The notes under the pieces: model-generated
Database searches by the model: none
The model's input: only the letters and a program-made list of their open reading frames with translations
Told to the model about the DNA's origin: nothing
DNA from: Microbulbifer variabilis
GTDB taxonomy: Bacteria; Pseudomonadota; Gammaproteobacteria; Pseudomonadales; Cellvibrionaceae
DNA: 64,000 nt
Assembly: GCF_020524905.1 (NCBI RefSeq)
Contig: NZ_JAIVKI010000009.1
Span: 1-64,000, forward strand
Direction: 5' to 3'
Program-made: the position numbers and the translations under genes
In this document: positions 17,708-26,977 of the stretch, in pieces
Layout of the letters: each line of letters begins with the position of its first letter
How positions within the stretch are numbered: the first letter of the stretch is position 1

Positions 17708-17783
17708 GGGTGGTTAGCTCAGTTGGGAGAGCGACGGCCTTACAAGCCGTAGGTCACAGGTTCGACCCCTGTACCACCCACCA
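17708..17783 (+). tRNA. tRNA-Val (anticodon TAC)
   Basis: The 76-base gene has a GGGTGGT/ACCACCC acceptor stem, D-loop AGCTCAGTTGGGAGAGC, anticodon loop CTTACAA with TAC, T-loop GGTTCGA and an encoded CCA end. All stems pair. Confidence 0.97.
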
Positions 17784-17811
17784 ACTTCCCAAAATGGAAG
17801 TTTACTGCCGA

Positions 17812-17888
17812 GGACCGGTAGTTCAGTTGGTTAGAATGCCGGCCTGTCACGCCGGAGGTCGCGGGTTCGAGCCCCGTCCGGTCCGCCA
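17812..17888 (+). tRNA. tRNA-Asp (anticodon GTC)
   Basis: The 77-base gene has a GGACCGG/CCGGTCC acceptor stem, D-loop AGTTCAGTTGGTTAGAA, anticodon loop CTGTCAC with GTC, T-loop GGTTCGA, discriminator G and an encoded CCA. It follows tRNA-Val by 28 bases and shares its promoter. Confidence 0.97.
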
Positions 17889-17894
17889 TACAAT

Positions 17895-17923
17895 AAAAAA
17901 GCCCTCTTTTGAGGGTTTTTTTT
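17895..17923 (+). terminator. Rho-independent terminator of the tRNA operon
   Basis: A CCCTC/GAGGG stem with loop TTTT is preceded by six A and followed by eight T, seven bases after tRNA-Asp. Confidence 0.9.
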
Positions 17924-18094
17924 CATCCGAAATTCCTTCATTACATCGCCATTCATATGTTGTTTTATTGATTAACACATAGGTAAACCACCGCTTTTGG
18001 CGGTGAGACTTGACAGTGCTCTGCTGTTCCAGAGTGTAGGGAAAAATACGGACCCATGAACCGGCAAGCCCTTTAGTGAGCTCGTATGCGAGAT

Positions 18095-18480
18095 TGGCAA
18101 TGTCAAGTTCATGTGAAACATTATTGTAGCTAGCATGTGGTATTTGTGCCGATGTATTGAAAGAAAGCTTTATTTGGGGAATTGAGGCGAGATTGGTCAA
18201 TATTTAGAGACTTATGTCGTCAAAAGGGCTCTGAGTTGGTCGATGAGTACACAATGAGGGATCGCATCCATATATTGTCAATGATTCCTCCGAAGTTCAG
18301 TATTTCCAATACGATTGGGTTTCTGAAAGGGAAATTTGCGATCCAGATATTTCGGAGGTATGAGCATGTACAGAAAAACTATATAGGAAGGCACTTTGGG
18401 GCTCGGGACTACGGCATGAGCACAGTGGGGCTTAATGAGCAGATGATTTGAGAGTATATCAAGAACAAGGGGTAGAAGCG
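18095..18480 (+). pseudogene. IS200/IS605-like Y1 transposase TnpA, decayed
   Basis: Pieces in two frames read as an IS200-type TnpA: HVVFVPMY, KKALFG, LRRDWSIFRDLCRQKGSELV, then IPPKFSISNTIGFLKGKFAI and GARDYGMSTVGLNE. There are stops at TAG 18132-18134, TGA 18159-18161 and TGA 18449-18451 (just before the catalytic-Tyr motif EYIKN) and a one-base loss near 18180. The HUH metal motif, usually DHVHML, reads DRIHIL, so its first His is lost. A six-base hairpin at 17989-18005 could be part of the element's left end. It cannot transpose by itself. Confidence 0.75.
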
Positions 18481-19737
18481 CCGGAAGGTGCAGATGCAAC
18501 TGGCGGGGTTGTAACTGGTCCTTACCCTGGTATTTGGAGTTCGGCAATGGATGGATACATTTTGACCTAAATATATCTGAAATCAGGCGTAGCTGACAGG
18601 TAAGATGCATGACGCCATCCTTGACCGACAGGAATATAATAACTTGTTACGGGTAGTTCTTCTAAGTGTGGTATCTCGGCTCGTAAAAAAAGGAGTTGGG
18701 GGAGACTTTCGCTAGGATGAGTGAAGCCTGAGGTGTAAACCTAGGCTTGACCCAGATAGCATTGCTGGTCAGTTGATACTTCTCCTGGCGCACTTTTGCC
18801 GTTAAGCTTCTGTCTTGGCGGGTAGTGAAGAGGTGGGGGCACTGGTTCTCGATACCAAATCGGACTTTGAAGGGAGCATCGTAGGAAATGGCCATTCGAG
18901 TTGATGATCTAGCAAGAGTGGCAATTTACCCGATTGCCAGGTGGGGAAGGGTTTGATTGAAGATCTGACCCGCTAGTTGGAGTTGGCTAAGGTTTGCATA
19001 ATGTGGCGTTTTTACCAATTGTGGGCCTCAAGAAAAATAAGCTATTCGTAGACTGGTTGATAACTAACAAAACAGGAAGTAATGGAACGCTTGCGGTAGA
19101 TAGTAAACCGGAAAGTCCACCAAGAATCGATAGTCTACATTATCGGCTTGCTAAGTCATTTAGCTGCCTGCTCTTGCCCTTGGGGCCACACTTTGGAGGT
19201 GTGAGGGGATTCTTGCATTTTTTATGGCAATAAAAAAGTAAAGATGATTTTGGCAGAAGCTGCCTATCACCCATTGTTTTTTCTAAGGTATGGTAGCCCG
19301 CTTAGTTCCTCAAGGGAGTCATTACTTCGTGTTTTCGGCCCATTATCGAGCACAACTCAGCGGGATACTATGAGGGGGTATTGGAGGTTAATTTTGTTTA
19401 TCCACCTACTACCACTTTTGCCAAGAATTGGGTGGCGCCTTTCATTAAAAGAGGGTAGTAGGCTCATGCCCTCTGCTTAAGCAGTTCAGGTAGGCTGGTT
19501 CGACTACCTCCTGGCTTTATAAAGGTATTAATTTGGCCCTATTTGATCAGGGGGCGTTATTGGAATACGCACTCTTGTAAGAGGCGTATATTTCAGCTGA
19601 GGCTAGTATCGAGAGAGCTCTTTTTCTTGTGAAGCCAGTGTGCAAAACAAAGGTTTCTCATTCATTGTGGATCCCTTTATGGTAAAGGGAACCTTACCAA
19701 GCCCCACGTAAATGGCTAACCGCGAAAAGAAGTAATT
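18481..19737. other. Long region without a recognisable gene
   Basis: More than 1.2 kb between the IS200-like remnant and the PLP-enzyme gene. Several frames of 60-80 codons exist on both strands, but none has a convincing ribosome site together with protein-like composition or a family I recognise. It is probably decayed accessory DNA. Confidence 0.45.
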
Positions 19738-20724
19738 ATGCAACCCCGCTTACTAGATAGTCTGGACTTACAGGCTTTTACAGATGCCGCTCGTAATATT
19801 CCCTATCAACAGCTAAATAGCGACCTTTTCCATGGTTTAGATGTTTGGGTAAGGCGCGATGATCTTATCGACCCCATTATTTCCGGTAATAAGGCCTACA
19901 AGCTTTTTTTTAACTTAATTGAGGCAAAGAAATGTGGAGCAAAAATAATTGTCACTTGCGGCGGAGCCTGGTCAAATCACATACATGCCGTCGCCGCTGC
20001 GGGTGCTCGGTTTGGATTTGAAACTATAGGAATCATCAGGGGTGAAAGGCCTCCAAACCTGAGCGCTACACTGCAAGATGCTGAGCGCTTCGGGATGAAG
20101 CTCCTATTTGTACCGAGAGCCCTATATCGACAGCGAAGTGAGTTGGATTTTCTCAGGATTATTGGTTTGTGGGGTAAAGATTTCTATTTTATACCTGAAG
20201 GCGGCTCCAACCTTCCTGGTATAAAAGGTATACAGCTATTAGGGAAAGTTATTGAGGAGACGGCGCCAGTAGGCTTTGATGAGGTATGGGTGGCCTGTGG
20301 AACAGGGGTTACTTTTGCAGGGCTGTATTCTAGCATTTTCAGTGCTTCAGTAATTGGGGTTGAAGTTTTGAAGGCTGGGGATGCTATTTTCAAAGGTGTT
20401 TGGCATTGGATTTGGCAGTTAAGTGGGGGGCGCTATGTTTACGAGCAGCCAATAGAAGGGCTCCTTGATGCCTCGCCAGAAGCACTAAGAAAAAATTTGC
20501 TAGCTTCGTATCATTGTGGCGGTTACGGGAGGGTATCGAGGGCATTAATTGACTTTAAGTTGGGATTTGAGGGAGTGAATAGCTCCCCTCCGGTTGATCA
20601 GGTCTATATGGGCAAATCTGTATATGCGCTCTCAAAAACACTTGGCAGCATAGCTAGGGCTGAGAAAAAGCCTGTTCTGTTAATGCACTCTGGTGGGTTG
20701 CAGGGGAGACGAGGTTACAAGTGA
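19738..20724 (+). CDS. PLP-dependent ACC deaminase / D-cysteine desulfhydrase family protein
   Basis: The 328-residue product belongs to the fold-type II PLP enzymes. VRRDDLIDPIISGNKAYKL carries the probable PLP lysine (Lys51), GGAWSNHIHAVAAAG the phosphate/substrate serine-asparagine motif, and IPEGGSN and ACGTGVTFAG the cofactor-binding loops. Family members degrade D-cysteine to pyruvate, H2S and ammonia, or open 1-aminocyclopropane-1-carboxylate; most genomic copies are of the first kind, but activity cannot be told from sequence alone. It lies just before NAD kinase, about 160 bases away. Confidence 0.85.
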   Translation: MQPRLLDSLDLQAFTDAARNIPYQQLNSDLFHGLDVWVRRDDLIDPIISGNKAYKLFFNLIEAKKCGAKIIVTCGGAWSNHIHAVAAAGARFGFETIGIIRGERPPNLSATLQDAERFGMKLLFVPRALYRQRSELDFLRIIGLWGKDFYFIPEGGSNLPGIKGIQLLGKVIEETAPVGFDEVWVACGTGVTFAGLYSSIFSASVIGVEVLKAGDAIFKGVWHWIWQLSGGRYVYEQPIEGLLDASPEALRKNLLASYHCGGYGRVSRALIDFKLGFEGVNSSPPVDQVYMGKSVYALSKTLGSIARAEKKPVLLMHSGGLQGRRGYK

Positions 20725-20884
20725 ATTTTTCCTTGACTTTTGGCTGCTTTAACGAGTGTAAAGTTGGCTATTCGACTCAGGGCGCTCACTCCGGCATAAT
20801 ATGCCGTTTAGCGTCCCTCCGGTAAGGGGCGAACCGATTAGGCAAGTAATGTGTAATGAGCGCCAGGGCATGCTGGGAAGAGAT

Positions 20885-21757
20885 ATGTCAGAGTTTCAGA
20901 GTATAGGTCTGATCGGTCGAACTGAAAGTGAGAGCACAGCCACCTCTCTTGATCGGCTAATAACTTTCCTTGAGCGGGGAGGTTATACAGTGGTATTGGA
21001 AAGTAATACTGCTCGAGCGATTTCTCGTCGTAGTGCTGAGGTATCTCCGAGGAATAAGCTGGGAGAGTTGTGTGATTTGGTTATCGTTATAGGTGGGGAT
21101 GGTAGCTTACTATCTGCTGCACGTGCATTGGCAAAATATAGTGTCCCCTTACTGGGTATTAATCGAGGGCACTTAGGTTTTCTTACTGATATTTCTCCTG
21201 ACCAATTAGAAAAAAAAGTTGGCGATGTTTTATCAGGGAAGTATCTGGCGGAGAGTCGCTTCTTATTAGACATGTCAGTTACTCGAAATGGAAAGCCAAT
21301 TGGAAGTGGCTCAGCACTAAACGATGTGGTTTTGCATCCAGGTGAATTTATCCGGATGATAGAGTTTGAGTTATATATTGATGGCCAGTTTGTATACAGG
21401 CAGAGATCAGATGGGTTAATTATTTCTACTCCAACCGGCTCCACGGCATATGCCCTTTCTGGTGGAGGGCCAATTATGCATCCAAAACTTGATGCAATTG
21501 TATTGGTTCCTATAAATCCTCACACACTTGGCAGTCGCCCAATTGTGGTTGAGGGAAGTAGTGAATTTAAAATTATTGTTGGTGAATATAATTCCGCCAA
21601 TCCTTATGTGACTTGTGATGGGCACGATCAAATCATAACCAAACCAAACGATGTAATTAGAATTCATAAAAAGCCTCACAGGTTAACTTTGATTCACCCG
21701 CTGGATCATAATTTCTATGAAACATGTCGATCAAAATTAAATTGGCAAAATAACTGA
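20885..21757 (+). CDS. nadK: NAD kinase
   Basis: NadK phosphorylates NAD to NADP with ATP or polyphosphate. The 290-residue product starts at the ATG at 20885 after GGAAGAG; the open frame runs on upstream to 20801 without a ribosome site. The signature GGDGSLLSAAR is at about residue 66, and LGINRGHLGFLTDI, LNDVVLHPG, DGLIISTPTGSTAYALSGGGP and CDGHD follow in family order. It precedes the polysaccharide locus by 20 bases and may be transcribed with manC, though it serves general metabolism. Confidence 0.95.
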   Translation: MSEFQSIGLIGRTESESTATSLDRLITFLERGGYTVVLESNTARAISRRSAEVSPRNKLGELCDLVIVIGGDGSLLSAARALAKYSVPLLGINRGHLGFLTDISPDQLEKKVGDVLSGKYLAESRFLLDMSVTRNGKPIGSGSALNDVVLHPGEFIRMIEFELYIDGQFVYRQRSDGLIISTPTGSTAYALSGGGPIMHPKLDAIVLVPINPHTLGSRPIVVEGSSEFKIIVGEYNSANPYVTCDGHDQIITKPNDVIRIHKKPHRLTLIHPLDHNFYETCRSKLNWQNN

Positions 21758-21778
21758 TATCGAGTATTGAGAAAGGAT

Positions 21779-23194
21779 ATGAGAAAGAAATCTATAACGC
21801 CTGTAGTTTTATGTGGTGGCTCAGGAACGAGATTGTGGCCCAAGTCTCGGCGTATGCTGCCAAAGCAATTACAAAGCCTCACGGGTGAGCAGACAATGCT
21901 ACAGCAAACCCTTGAGCGTGTTCGTGGATATTCAAAACCAATAGTAGTTTGTAATGAAGATCATAGGTTTATGGTGGCCCAACAAGCTCGTGAAATCGGC
22001 TTTAATGATTTGACTATTATCATTGAACCTGTTGGTCGTAATACGGCACCAGCAATAGCATATGCTGCTCTGGTTGCTTTGCAGAATGGGGGAGATACCA
22101 ACTTATTGATTTTACCAGCAGATCACCTCTTGGATGATATTGATCAGTTTCACTCCGCTGTTGATGAAGGTTGCCAACTTAGCTCTGAGGGGAGGTTGGT
22201 AACCTTTGGTATAGTGCCAAATGCCCCTGAAACAGGTTATGGCTATATAAAAGCAGGGGAAAATAATCAAGGAGTTGCTAAACCCATAGTAAAATTTATA
22301 GAGAAGCCTACTTTAGAGAAAGCCGTTAGTTATTTAGGAGAAGGTGGATATTTCTGGAATGCTGGGATGTTTCTTTTCGGGGCGGAAACTTTTCTTAATG
22401 AGCTAGCAATACAATCCAAAGCTATTGCAGAGGCATCTGAAGTGGCGGTCAAAAATGCATTGATAGAGAGTGATTTTGTCCGGCTCCACAAAGATGATGT
22501 AGAGAAGGTCCCGGAAGATAGCATCGATTATGCAGTAATGGAGAAGACCAAAGTTGGGGATGTGATTCCTTTGAAATGTGGTTGGTCAGATGTGGGATCC
22601 TGGTCATCTTTGTGGGAAGCACTAGAGAAAGACGACAAGGGTAATGCTTCTATTGGTGATGTGATCCTAGAGGATTGCACCAACTCATTAGTGTTTGGGG
22701 AAGATCATTTGGTGGCTGCCGTAGGAATTGATAACTTAATTGTTGTCGACACAAAAAATGCGACATTGGTTGCACCAAAAGATCGTGCTCAAGACGTTAA
22801 AGCAATTGTAAGCAAGTTGAAAGTGGCCGGTCGTGATGAACATGAACTTCATCGGGAAGTAGTTCGCCCTTGGGGTAAATATGACTCCATTGGAAGCGGG
22901 CCACGTTTTCAGGTGAAACGTATCACCGTAAATCCGGGAGCAAGTCTCTCTCTGCAAATGCATCATCACCGCGCGGAGCATTGGGTTGTTGTGTCAGGTA
23001 CTGCGATCGTTGAGCGGGATGGTGAAGAAATCATGCTCTCAGAGAACGAAAGTGTCTACATCCCAATTGGGGCCAAACATCGATTAAAAAACCCGGGAAT
23101 CTTGCCAATTGAGCTGATCGAAGTTCAAAGTGGCAGCTATTTGGGCGAGGATGACATTGTTCGATTTGAGGATATTTATGGTCGAACGAGATAA
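21779..23194 (+). CDS. manC: Mannose-1-phosphate guanylyltransferase / mannose-6-phosphate isomerase
   Basis: This 471-residue bifunctional enzyme makes mannose-6-phosphate from fructose-6-phosphate and GDP-mannose from mannose-1-phosphate and GTP. The pyrophosphorylase signature GGSGTRLWPKSR lies at residues 13-24 and KFIEKP near 170. The C-terminal cupin has the metal ligands in QMHHHRAEHWVVVSG. The ATG at 21779 is placed after GAAAGGA; a TTG four codons earlier is the longer alternative. It begins the O-antigen-like locus and feeds gmd. The middle enzyme, phosphomannomutase, is not in this window. Confidence 0.93.
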   Translation: MRKKSITPVVLCGGSGTRLWPKSRRMLPKQLQSLTGEQTMLQQTLERVRGYSKPIVVCNEDHRFMVAQQAREIGFNDLTIIIEPVGRNTAPAIAYAALVALQNGGDTNLLILPADHLLDDIDQFHSAVDEGCQLSSEGRLVTFGIVPNAPETGYGYIKAGENNQGVAKPIVKFIEKPTLEKAVSYLGEGGYFWNAGMFLFGAETFLNELAIQSKAIAEASEVAVKNALIESDFVRLHKDDVEKVPEDSIDYAVMEKTKVGDVIPLKCGWSDVGSWSSLWEALEKDDKGNASIGDVILEDCTNSLVFGEDHLVAAVGIDNLIVVDTKNATLVAPKDRAQDVKAIVSKLKVAGRDEHELHREVVRPWGKYDSIGSGPRFQVKRITVNPGASLSLQMHHHRAEHWVVVSGTAIVERDGEEIMLSENESVYIPIGAKHRLKNPGILPIELIEVQSGSYLGEDDIVRFEDIYGRTR

Positions 23195-23328
23195 TTAACT
23201 CTAGTTGCAGCTGATTGATATTAATATTCTGGCAGCGCATGAAGGCCATCTTTTATGTGTTGCTGCTGTTATTTTTGGCAGATTGTTCGATCTGATGTTG
23301 GCTTTGATGAACAAATTGAGAAGTGAAT

Positions 23329-24114
23329 ATGTTTAAAGGATTGTGGCGCTACCGAAACTTTGTATTAACTGCCATTCAAAATGAGTTTCGTTCGCGTTTT
23401 ATCCGCAGCAAGCTTGGTGGATTGTGGTTAATTCTCAATCCACTATCACAGGTGGCGATATATGCTTTGATTTTATCTAATGTGCTTGCAGCAAAGCTAC
23501 CAGGCATAACGAACCATTATGCATATTCGGTTTACTTGATGGCTGGACTTTTAGCTTGGAACCTTTTCAACGAAATTGTCATGCGTTGTCTAACATTGTT
23601 CGTGGAGCAAGGGAATTTGATGAAAAAGATGAATTTCCCCAAAGTAACTCTTCCCACAATCGTTACTGGTTCCTGTATGCTGAACAATGTGTTGTTGTCG
23701 ATAGCAATGCTAACGCTGTTTGTCATCCTTGGCTTCGAATTCAATTTTCAAATGCTTTGGCTTGTACCATTGACATTGATTGTTGTGTTATTTGCTATTG
23801 GGATCGGCATGATAGCCGGAGTTTTGAATGTTTTTTTGAGGGATATTGGTCAGGTGCTACCTATATTAATGCAAGTGTGGTTCTGGTTTACGCCGATTGT
23901 GTATCCGAAGAGTATTATTCCTGAAGACTATCATGGTTTGATGTTATTAAATCCTATGGCTCAAATCGTAAATGCATATCAAAATGTGCTTGTTTATGGG
24001 AGGGCTGTCAATTTAGCAGATCTCCTACCAATTATCACAGTTTCAATACTTCTGGCTGTGGCAAGCCTTTTTCTGTTTCGTCGCGCAAGTGCGGAAATGG
24101 TAGATGTACTATGA
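23329..24114 (+). CDS. wzm: ABC-2 type polysaccharide export permease (Wzm)
   Basis: The 261-residue inner-membrane protein has six predicted membrane segments and the ABC-2 export layout (FRSRFIRSKLGGLWLILNPL near the start; LLNPMAQIVNAYQNVL near the end). With Wzt it moves a finished undecaprenyl-linked polysaccharide across the inner membrane. The ATG at 23329 is preceded by GAGAAG; a GTG at 23323 is an alternative. The stop overlaps the next start by four bases (ATGA), showing translational coupling to wzt. Confidence 0.92.
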   Translation: MFKGLWRYRNFVLTAIQNEFRSRFIRSKLGGLWLILNPLSQVAIYALILSNVLAAKLPGITNHYAYSVYLMAGLLAWNLFNEIVMRCLTLFVEQGNLMKKMNFPKVTLPTIVTGSCMLNNVLLSIAMLTLFVILGFEFNFQMLWLVPLTLIVVLFAIGIGMIAGVLNVFLRDIGQVLPILMQVWFWFTPIVYPKSIIPEDYHGLMLLNPMAQIVNAYQNVLVYGRAVNLADLLPIITVSILLAVASLFLFRRASAEMVDVL

Positions 24115-25364
24115 CTTTGCTTTCGGTTAAGAATCTTGGAAAAGCATTCCGGGCCTATCGTAGCGAATGGATTAGGTTTGCTCGTTGGGTGGGTATTCCT
24201 CTTAAGCCTAGTAATGAGAAATGGGTGCTTAAGCATATCAGCTTCGATATTTTTCCTGGTCAGGCAATAGGTATTGTAGGGCAAAATGGAGCTGGTAAAA
24301 GTACTTTGCTGAAGATGATTACCGGCACCTTACAGCCAACGGAAGGCCATATTCTCGTAAGTGGTCGTATTGCCGCTATCCTTGAATTGGGTATGGGTTT
24401 TAATCCAGATCTCACCGGTCGCCAGAACGTTATGCATGCAGCTGGCCTTATGGGCTTTAGTAACGATGAAATTTATAAAGCTATACCTTGGATAGAGGAC
24501 TTTGCTGAAATTGGAAATTACTTTGATCAGCCAGTCCGAACATATTCCAGTGGCATGCAGATGCGTGTCGCTTTTTCAGTTGCTACGGCGTTTAGACCTG
24601 AAATTTTAATCGTTGATGAAGCTTTGTCAGTAGGGGATACCTACTTCCAGCATAAAAGTTTTGACCGAATCCGAGAGTTTCAAAAAGAGGGTACGGCGTT
24701 GTTAATTGTTTCTCATGATAGGTCATCGATTCAAAGTTTGTGTGATCGCGCCATTTTGCTGGAAAAAGGATCTGTTATTAAAGATGGTGAGCCTGAAGAA
24801 GTCATGGATTTTTACAATGCACTGATTGCGGAAAAAGAAAATAGCACTGTGAAAGTCGAGTATAACGAACGTGGAAAAGCCAAAACGAGTTCTGGTACAG
24901 GTGAGGCTACCATTACAGAGGTGGTGATGCTGAATGAGCAAGGGCAGATTGCGGAATATATAGGTGTGGGGGAAGAGGTAAGTTTACGCATTAAGGTGGC
25001 TGTCCATAGACCGATTGAAACACTGGTGCTGGGTTATGGTGTGAAAGATAGGCTAGGACAAGTGATTTATGGCACCAATACTTGGCATACGAAACAAGTT
25101 ATCCGGCATCCATCGGTAGGAGCTGAATATGAATTTATAATTTCTTTTTTGGCTAATCTTGGCGTAGGAAGTTACTCAGTTGAAATTGCGCTGACAGACA
25201 AAGATACTCATTTGACAGCAAATTATGAATGGCGTAATCATGCTTATGTTTTTAGTGTTGTTAATATGAGTAAGGCAGAGTTTGTAGGGTTGGCTTGGAT
25301 TCAGCCGCAGATTAGTATAAGTAATAAAAAAGTGGAGACTATTAGCCAGGGGGTGGCATCATGA
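24111..25364 (+). CDS. wzt: Polysaccharide export ATP-binding protein with Wzt C-terminal domain
   Basis: Residues 1-240 form an ABC ATPase: Walker A GQNGAGKST near residue 56, Q-loop region LELGMGFNPDLTGRQN, signature YSSGMQMR, Walker B ILIVDEA and the H-loop VSHD. Residues from about 260 to 400 (VVMLNEQGQIAEYIGVGEEV onward) are a beta-sandwich like the Wzt C-terminal domain, which in E. coli O8/O9a binds the capped non-reducing end of the glycan and decides which chains are exported. Presence of this domain predicts a terminal modification, matching the methyltransferase gene that overlaps its 3' end by four bases. Confidence 0.93.
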   Translation: MTLLSVKNLGKAFRAYRSEWIRFARWVGIPLKPSNEKWVLKHISFDIFPGQAIGIVGQNGAGKSTLLKMITGTLQPTEGHILVSGRIAAILELGMGFNPDLTGRQNVMHAAGLMGFSNDEIYKAIPWIEDFAEIGNYFDQPVRTYSSGMQMRVAFSVATAFRPEILIVDEALSVGDTYFQHKSFDRIREFQKEGTALLIVSHDRSSIQSLCDRAILLEKGSVIKDGEPEEVMDFYNALIAEKENSTVKVEYNERGKAKTSSGTGEATITEVVMLNEQGQIAEYIGVGEEVSLRIKVAVHRPIETLVLGYGVKDRLGQVIYGTNTWHTKQVIRHPSVGAEYEFIISFLANLGVGSYSVEIALTDKDTHLTANYEWRNHAYVFSVVNMSKAEFVGLAWIQPQISISNKKVETISQGVAS

Positions 25365-26962
25365 AAGAAGGTTTCTACAGTGCTTTTGAAGGCCGCTATC
25401 GTGGTTCACGTGAGTTAATCAAAGAGCGCATTCGGGTTTATCTACCTTTTATCGAACCTTTGAAGTCGATTTATAACGAGCGCACGGCTATTGATCTAGG
25501 CTGTGGACGCGGTGAGTGGCTGGAACTACTCACCGAGTTTGGCTTTGACCCACAAGGTGTTGATCTAGATGATGGTATGTTGGAAATTTGTAAGGCACTG
25601 CGGTTACCAGTAGTTAAGGCTGAGGCTGTAACTACACTGAAAAACTTGCCGGAAGAAAGTCAATTAGTAGTCAGTGGTTTTCATATAGCGGAGCACATCC
25701 CTTTTGAAGATTTAGAGGAGCTAGTTTCGGAGTCTCTAAGAGTATTGAAGCCGGCAGGTATCTTGATTCTTGAAACCCCCAATGCCGAAAATATTACAGT
25801 GGGTTCTAATAGTTTCTATCTGGATCCTACTCATCAAAGGCCTATTCCGCCCTCTCTTTTGAGTTTTTTAGCTGAATTCAATGGATTTTCGAGAGTCAAG
25901 ACGTTGAGATTACAGGAAGCTCCCGAATTGAGGGAGAATGAAACTACTGTTTCGATATTGCAAGTATTAACAGGAGTTAGTCCGGATTATGCTGTGGTTG
26001 CGCAAAAGAAAAGCGTAGGGCAAATGGCGGCAAAGTTTGATGATGTTTTTGCTGGAGAATATGGTGTTGATTTACCGAGTCTATGTGACAGCTATGAGAA
26101 GGCTGTGAATGATAAGTTTGGCCTTATTCAAGGGATGATAAAGTCTCAGGTTCAGAATCAGAATCAGCAGGTTATCGGAGGGCTGAAAAATATATCCCGT
26201 TTGCTCCAAAAGAGTGATCAGGAAAGTTATGAGCTTGCTAAGCAAATAGAGCATGCAAATGAAAAGCTACTCAATAATAAGTTTGATCTCATAAATGAAA
26301 TCTTACAATTTCAGGTAGAGTTGCAACACCAGAATGATATTAAGATCGACCAAATTCGTGAGGTAATACAGCTTCAGGAAGAGAGTAGGCAACAACAGTA
26401 TAATGTTAAGATCGACCAAATTCGTGAGGTGATACAGCTTCAGGAAGAGAGTAGGCATCAACAGATTATTGGGGTGGTTCAAGATATATCTCGTGAATTA
26501 CGAGAGAGTAATCAAGGCAGGCATGGGCTCGAAAAACATTTGGAAGAAGTTAATAAACAGTTACAAGCGGTGTATGCAAGTACCTCTTGGCGCATAACTG
26601 CTCCAATGCGTATGCTTTCAAGATTCCTATCCAAGCCAATGTATTCCCTGAGGCTGCTAGTGAAGGCTGTATTGATCTCCGTAATTAAACTAGCTAGCAA
26701 GGTGTCCTTATTAAGAAAAGTTGCAGTATTACTATTGGTCCCCTTTCCAAATCTTAAGCGTCATTTAGTTTTATTTGTAAGGAATAACCAACTCTTAGAC
26801 GTTGAACCTCAAGTAAGTGGAAAGCCTAAAGCACATCGTTTTGAGAATAAAGGAATAATTTCTGATCATTTCTCATATCGTTTAAATGATGATGAGTCTC
26901 CATCTCTATCCGTAGACCAAATTCTTGGGCGGATAAAGAGAGAATTAGATGAATTAAACTAG
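25361..26962 (+). CDS. SAM methyltransferase with repeat-built coiled coil (WbdD-like capping/ruler candidate)
   Basis: The 533-residue protein has a class I methyltransferase at about residues 40-200: AIDLGCGRGEWLELL, GVDLDDGMLE, and GFHIAEHIP. From about 250 to 410 it is Gln/Glu-rich and helical, built from 22-residue units starting at residues 250, 305, 327 and 349; the last two are nearly identical copies. The C-terminus (STSWRITAPMRMLSRF and a long hydrophobic/basic helix region) resembles membrane-associated ends found in O-antigen enzymes. In E. coli O8/O9a, WbdD caps the chain and its coiled coil acts as a length ruler; no kinase domain is seen here, so methyl capping alone is likely. 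Function is inferred from architecture and overlap with wzt. Confidence 0.8.
   Translation: MKEGFYSAFEGRYRGSRELIKERIRVYLPFIEPLKSIYNERTAIDLGCGRGEWLELLTEFGFDPQGVDLDDGMLEICKALRLPVVKAEAVTTLKNLPEESQLVVSGFHIAEHIPFEDLEELVSESLRVLKPAGILILETPNAENITVGSNSFYLDPTHQRPIPPSLLSFLAEFNGFSRVKTLRLQEAPELRENETTVSILQVLTGVSPDYAVVAQKKSVGQMAAKFDDVFAGEYGVDLPSLCDSYEKAVNDKFGLIQGMIKSQVQNQNQQVIGGLKNISRLLQKSDQESYELAKQIEHANEKLLNNKFDLINEILQFQVELQHQNDIKIDQIREVIQLQEESRQQQYNVKIDQIREVIQLQEESRHQQIIGVVQDISRELRESNQGRHGLEKHLEEVNKQLQAVYASTSWRITAPMRMLSRFLSKPMYSLRLLVKAVLISVIKLASKVSLLRKVAVLLLVPFPNLKRHLVLFVRNNQLLDVEPQVSGKPKAHRFENKGIISDHFSYRLNDDESPSLSVDQILGRIKRELDELN
26339..26464 (+). repeat. 66-bp tandem duplication in the coiled-coil coding region
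   Basis: Two copies beginning at 26339 and 26405 differ at only one base over the roughly 45 bases from AAGATCGACC to GAGAGTAGGCA. Each encodes a 22-residue unit with the core KIDQIREVIQLQEESR. Twenty-two residues is two hendecads, a period that keeps coiled-coil register. Confidence 0.95.
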
Positions 26963-26977
26963 CAGGTTGATTTTAAA

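Noticed and set aside
17710-17982. 90-codon frame across the tRNA genes
   Set aside because: It lies over two complete tRNA genes and has no ribosome site.
26339-26464. Assembly duplication
   Set aside because: The two copies differ at several bases toward their ends, and earlier, more diverged units of the same length exist, so the repeat is real.
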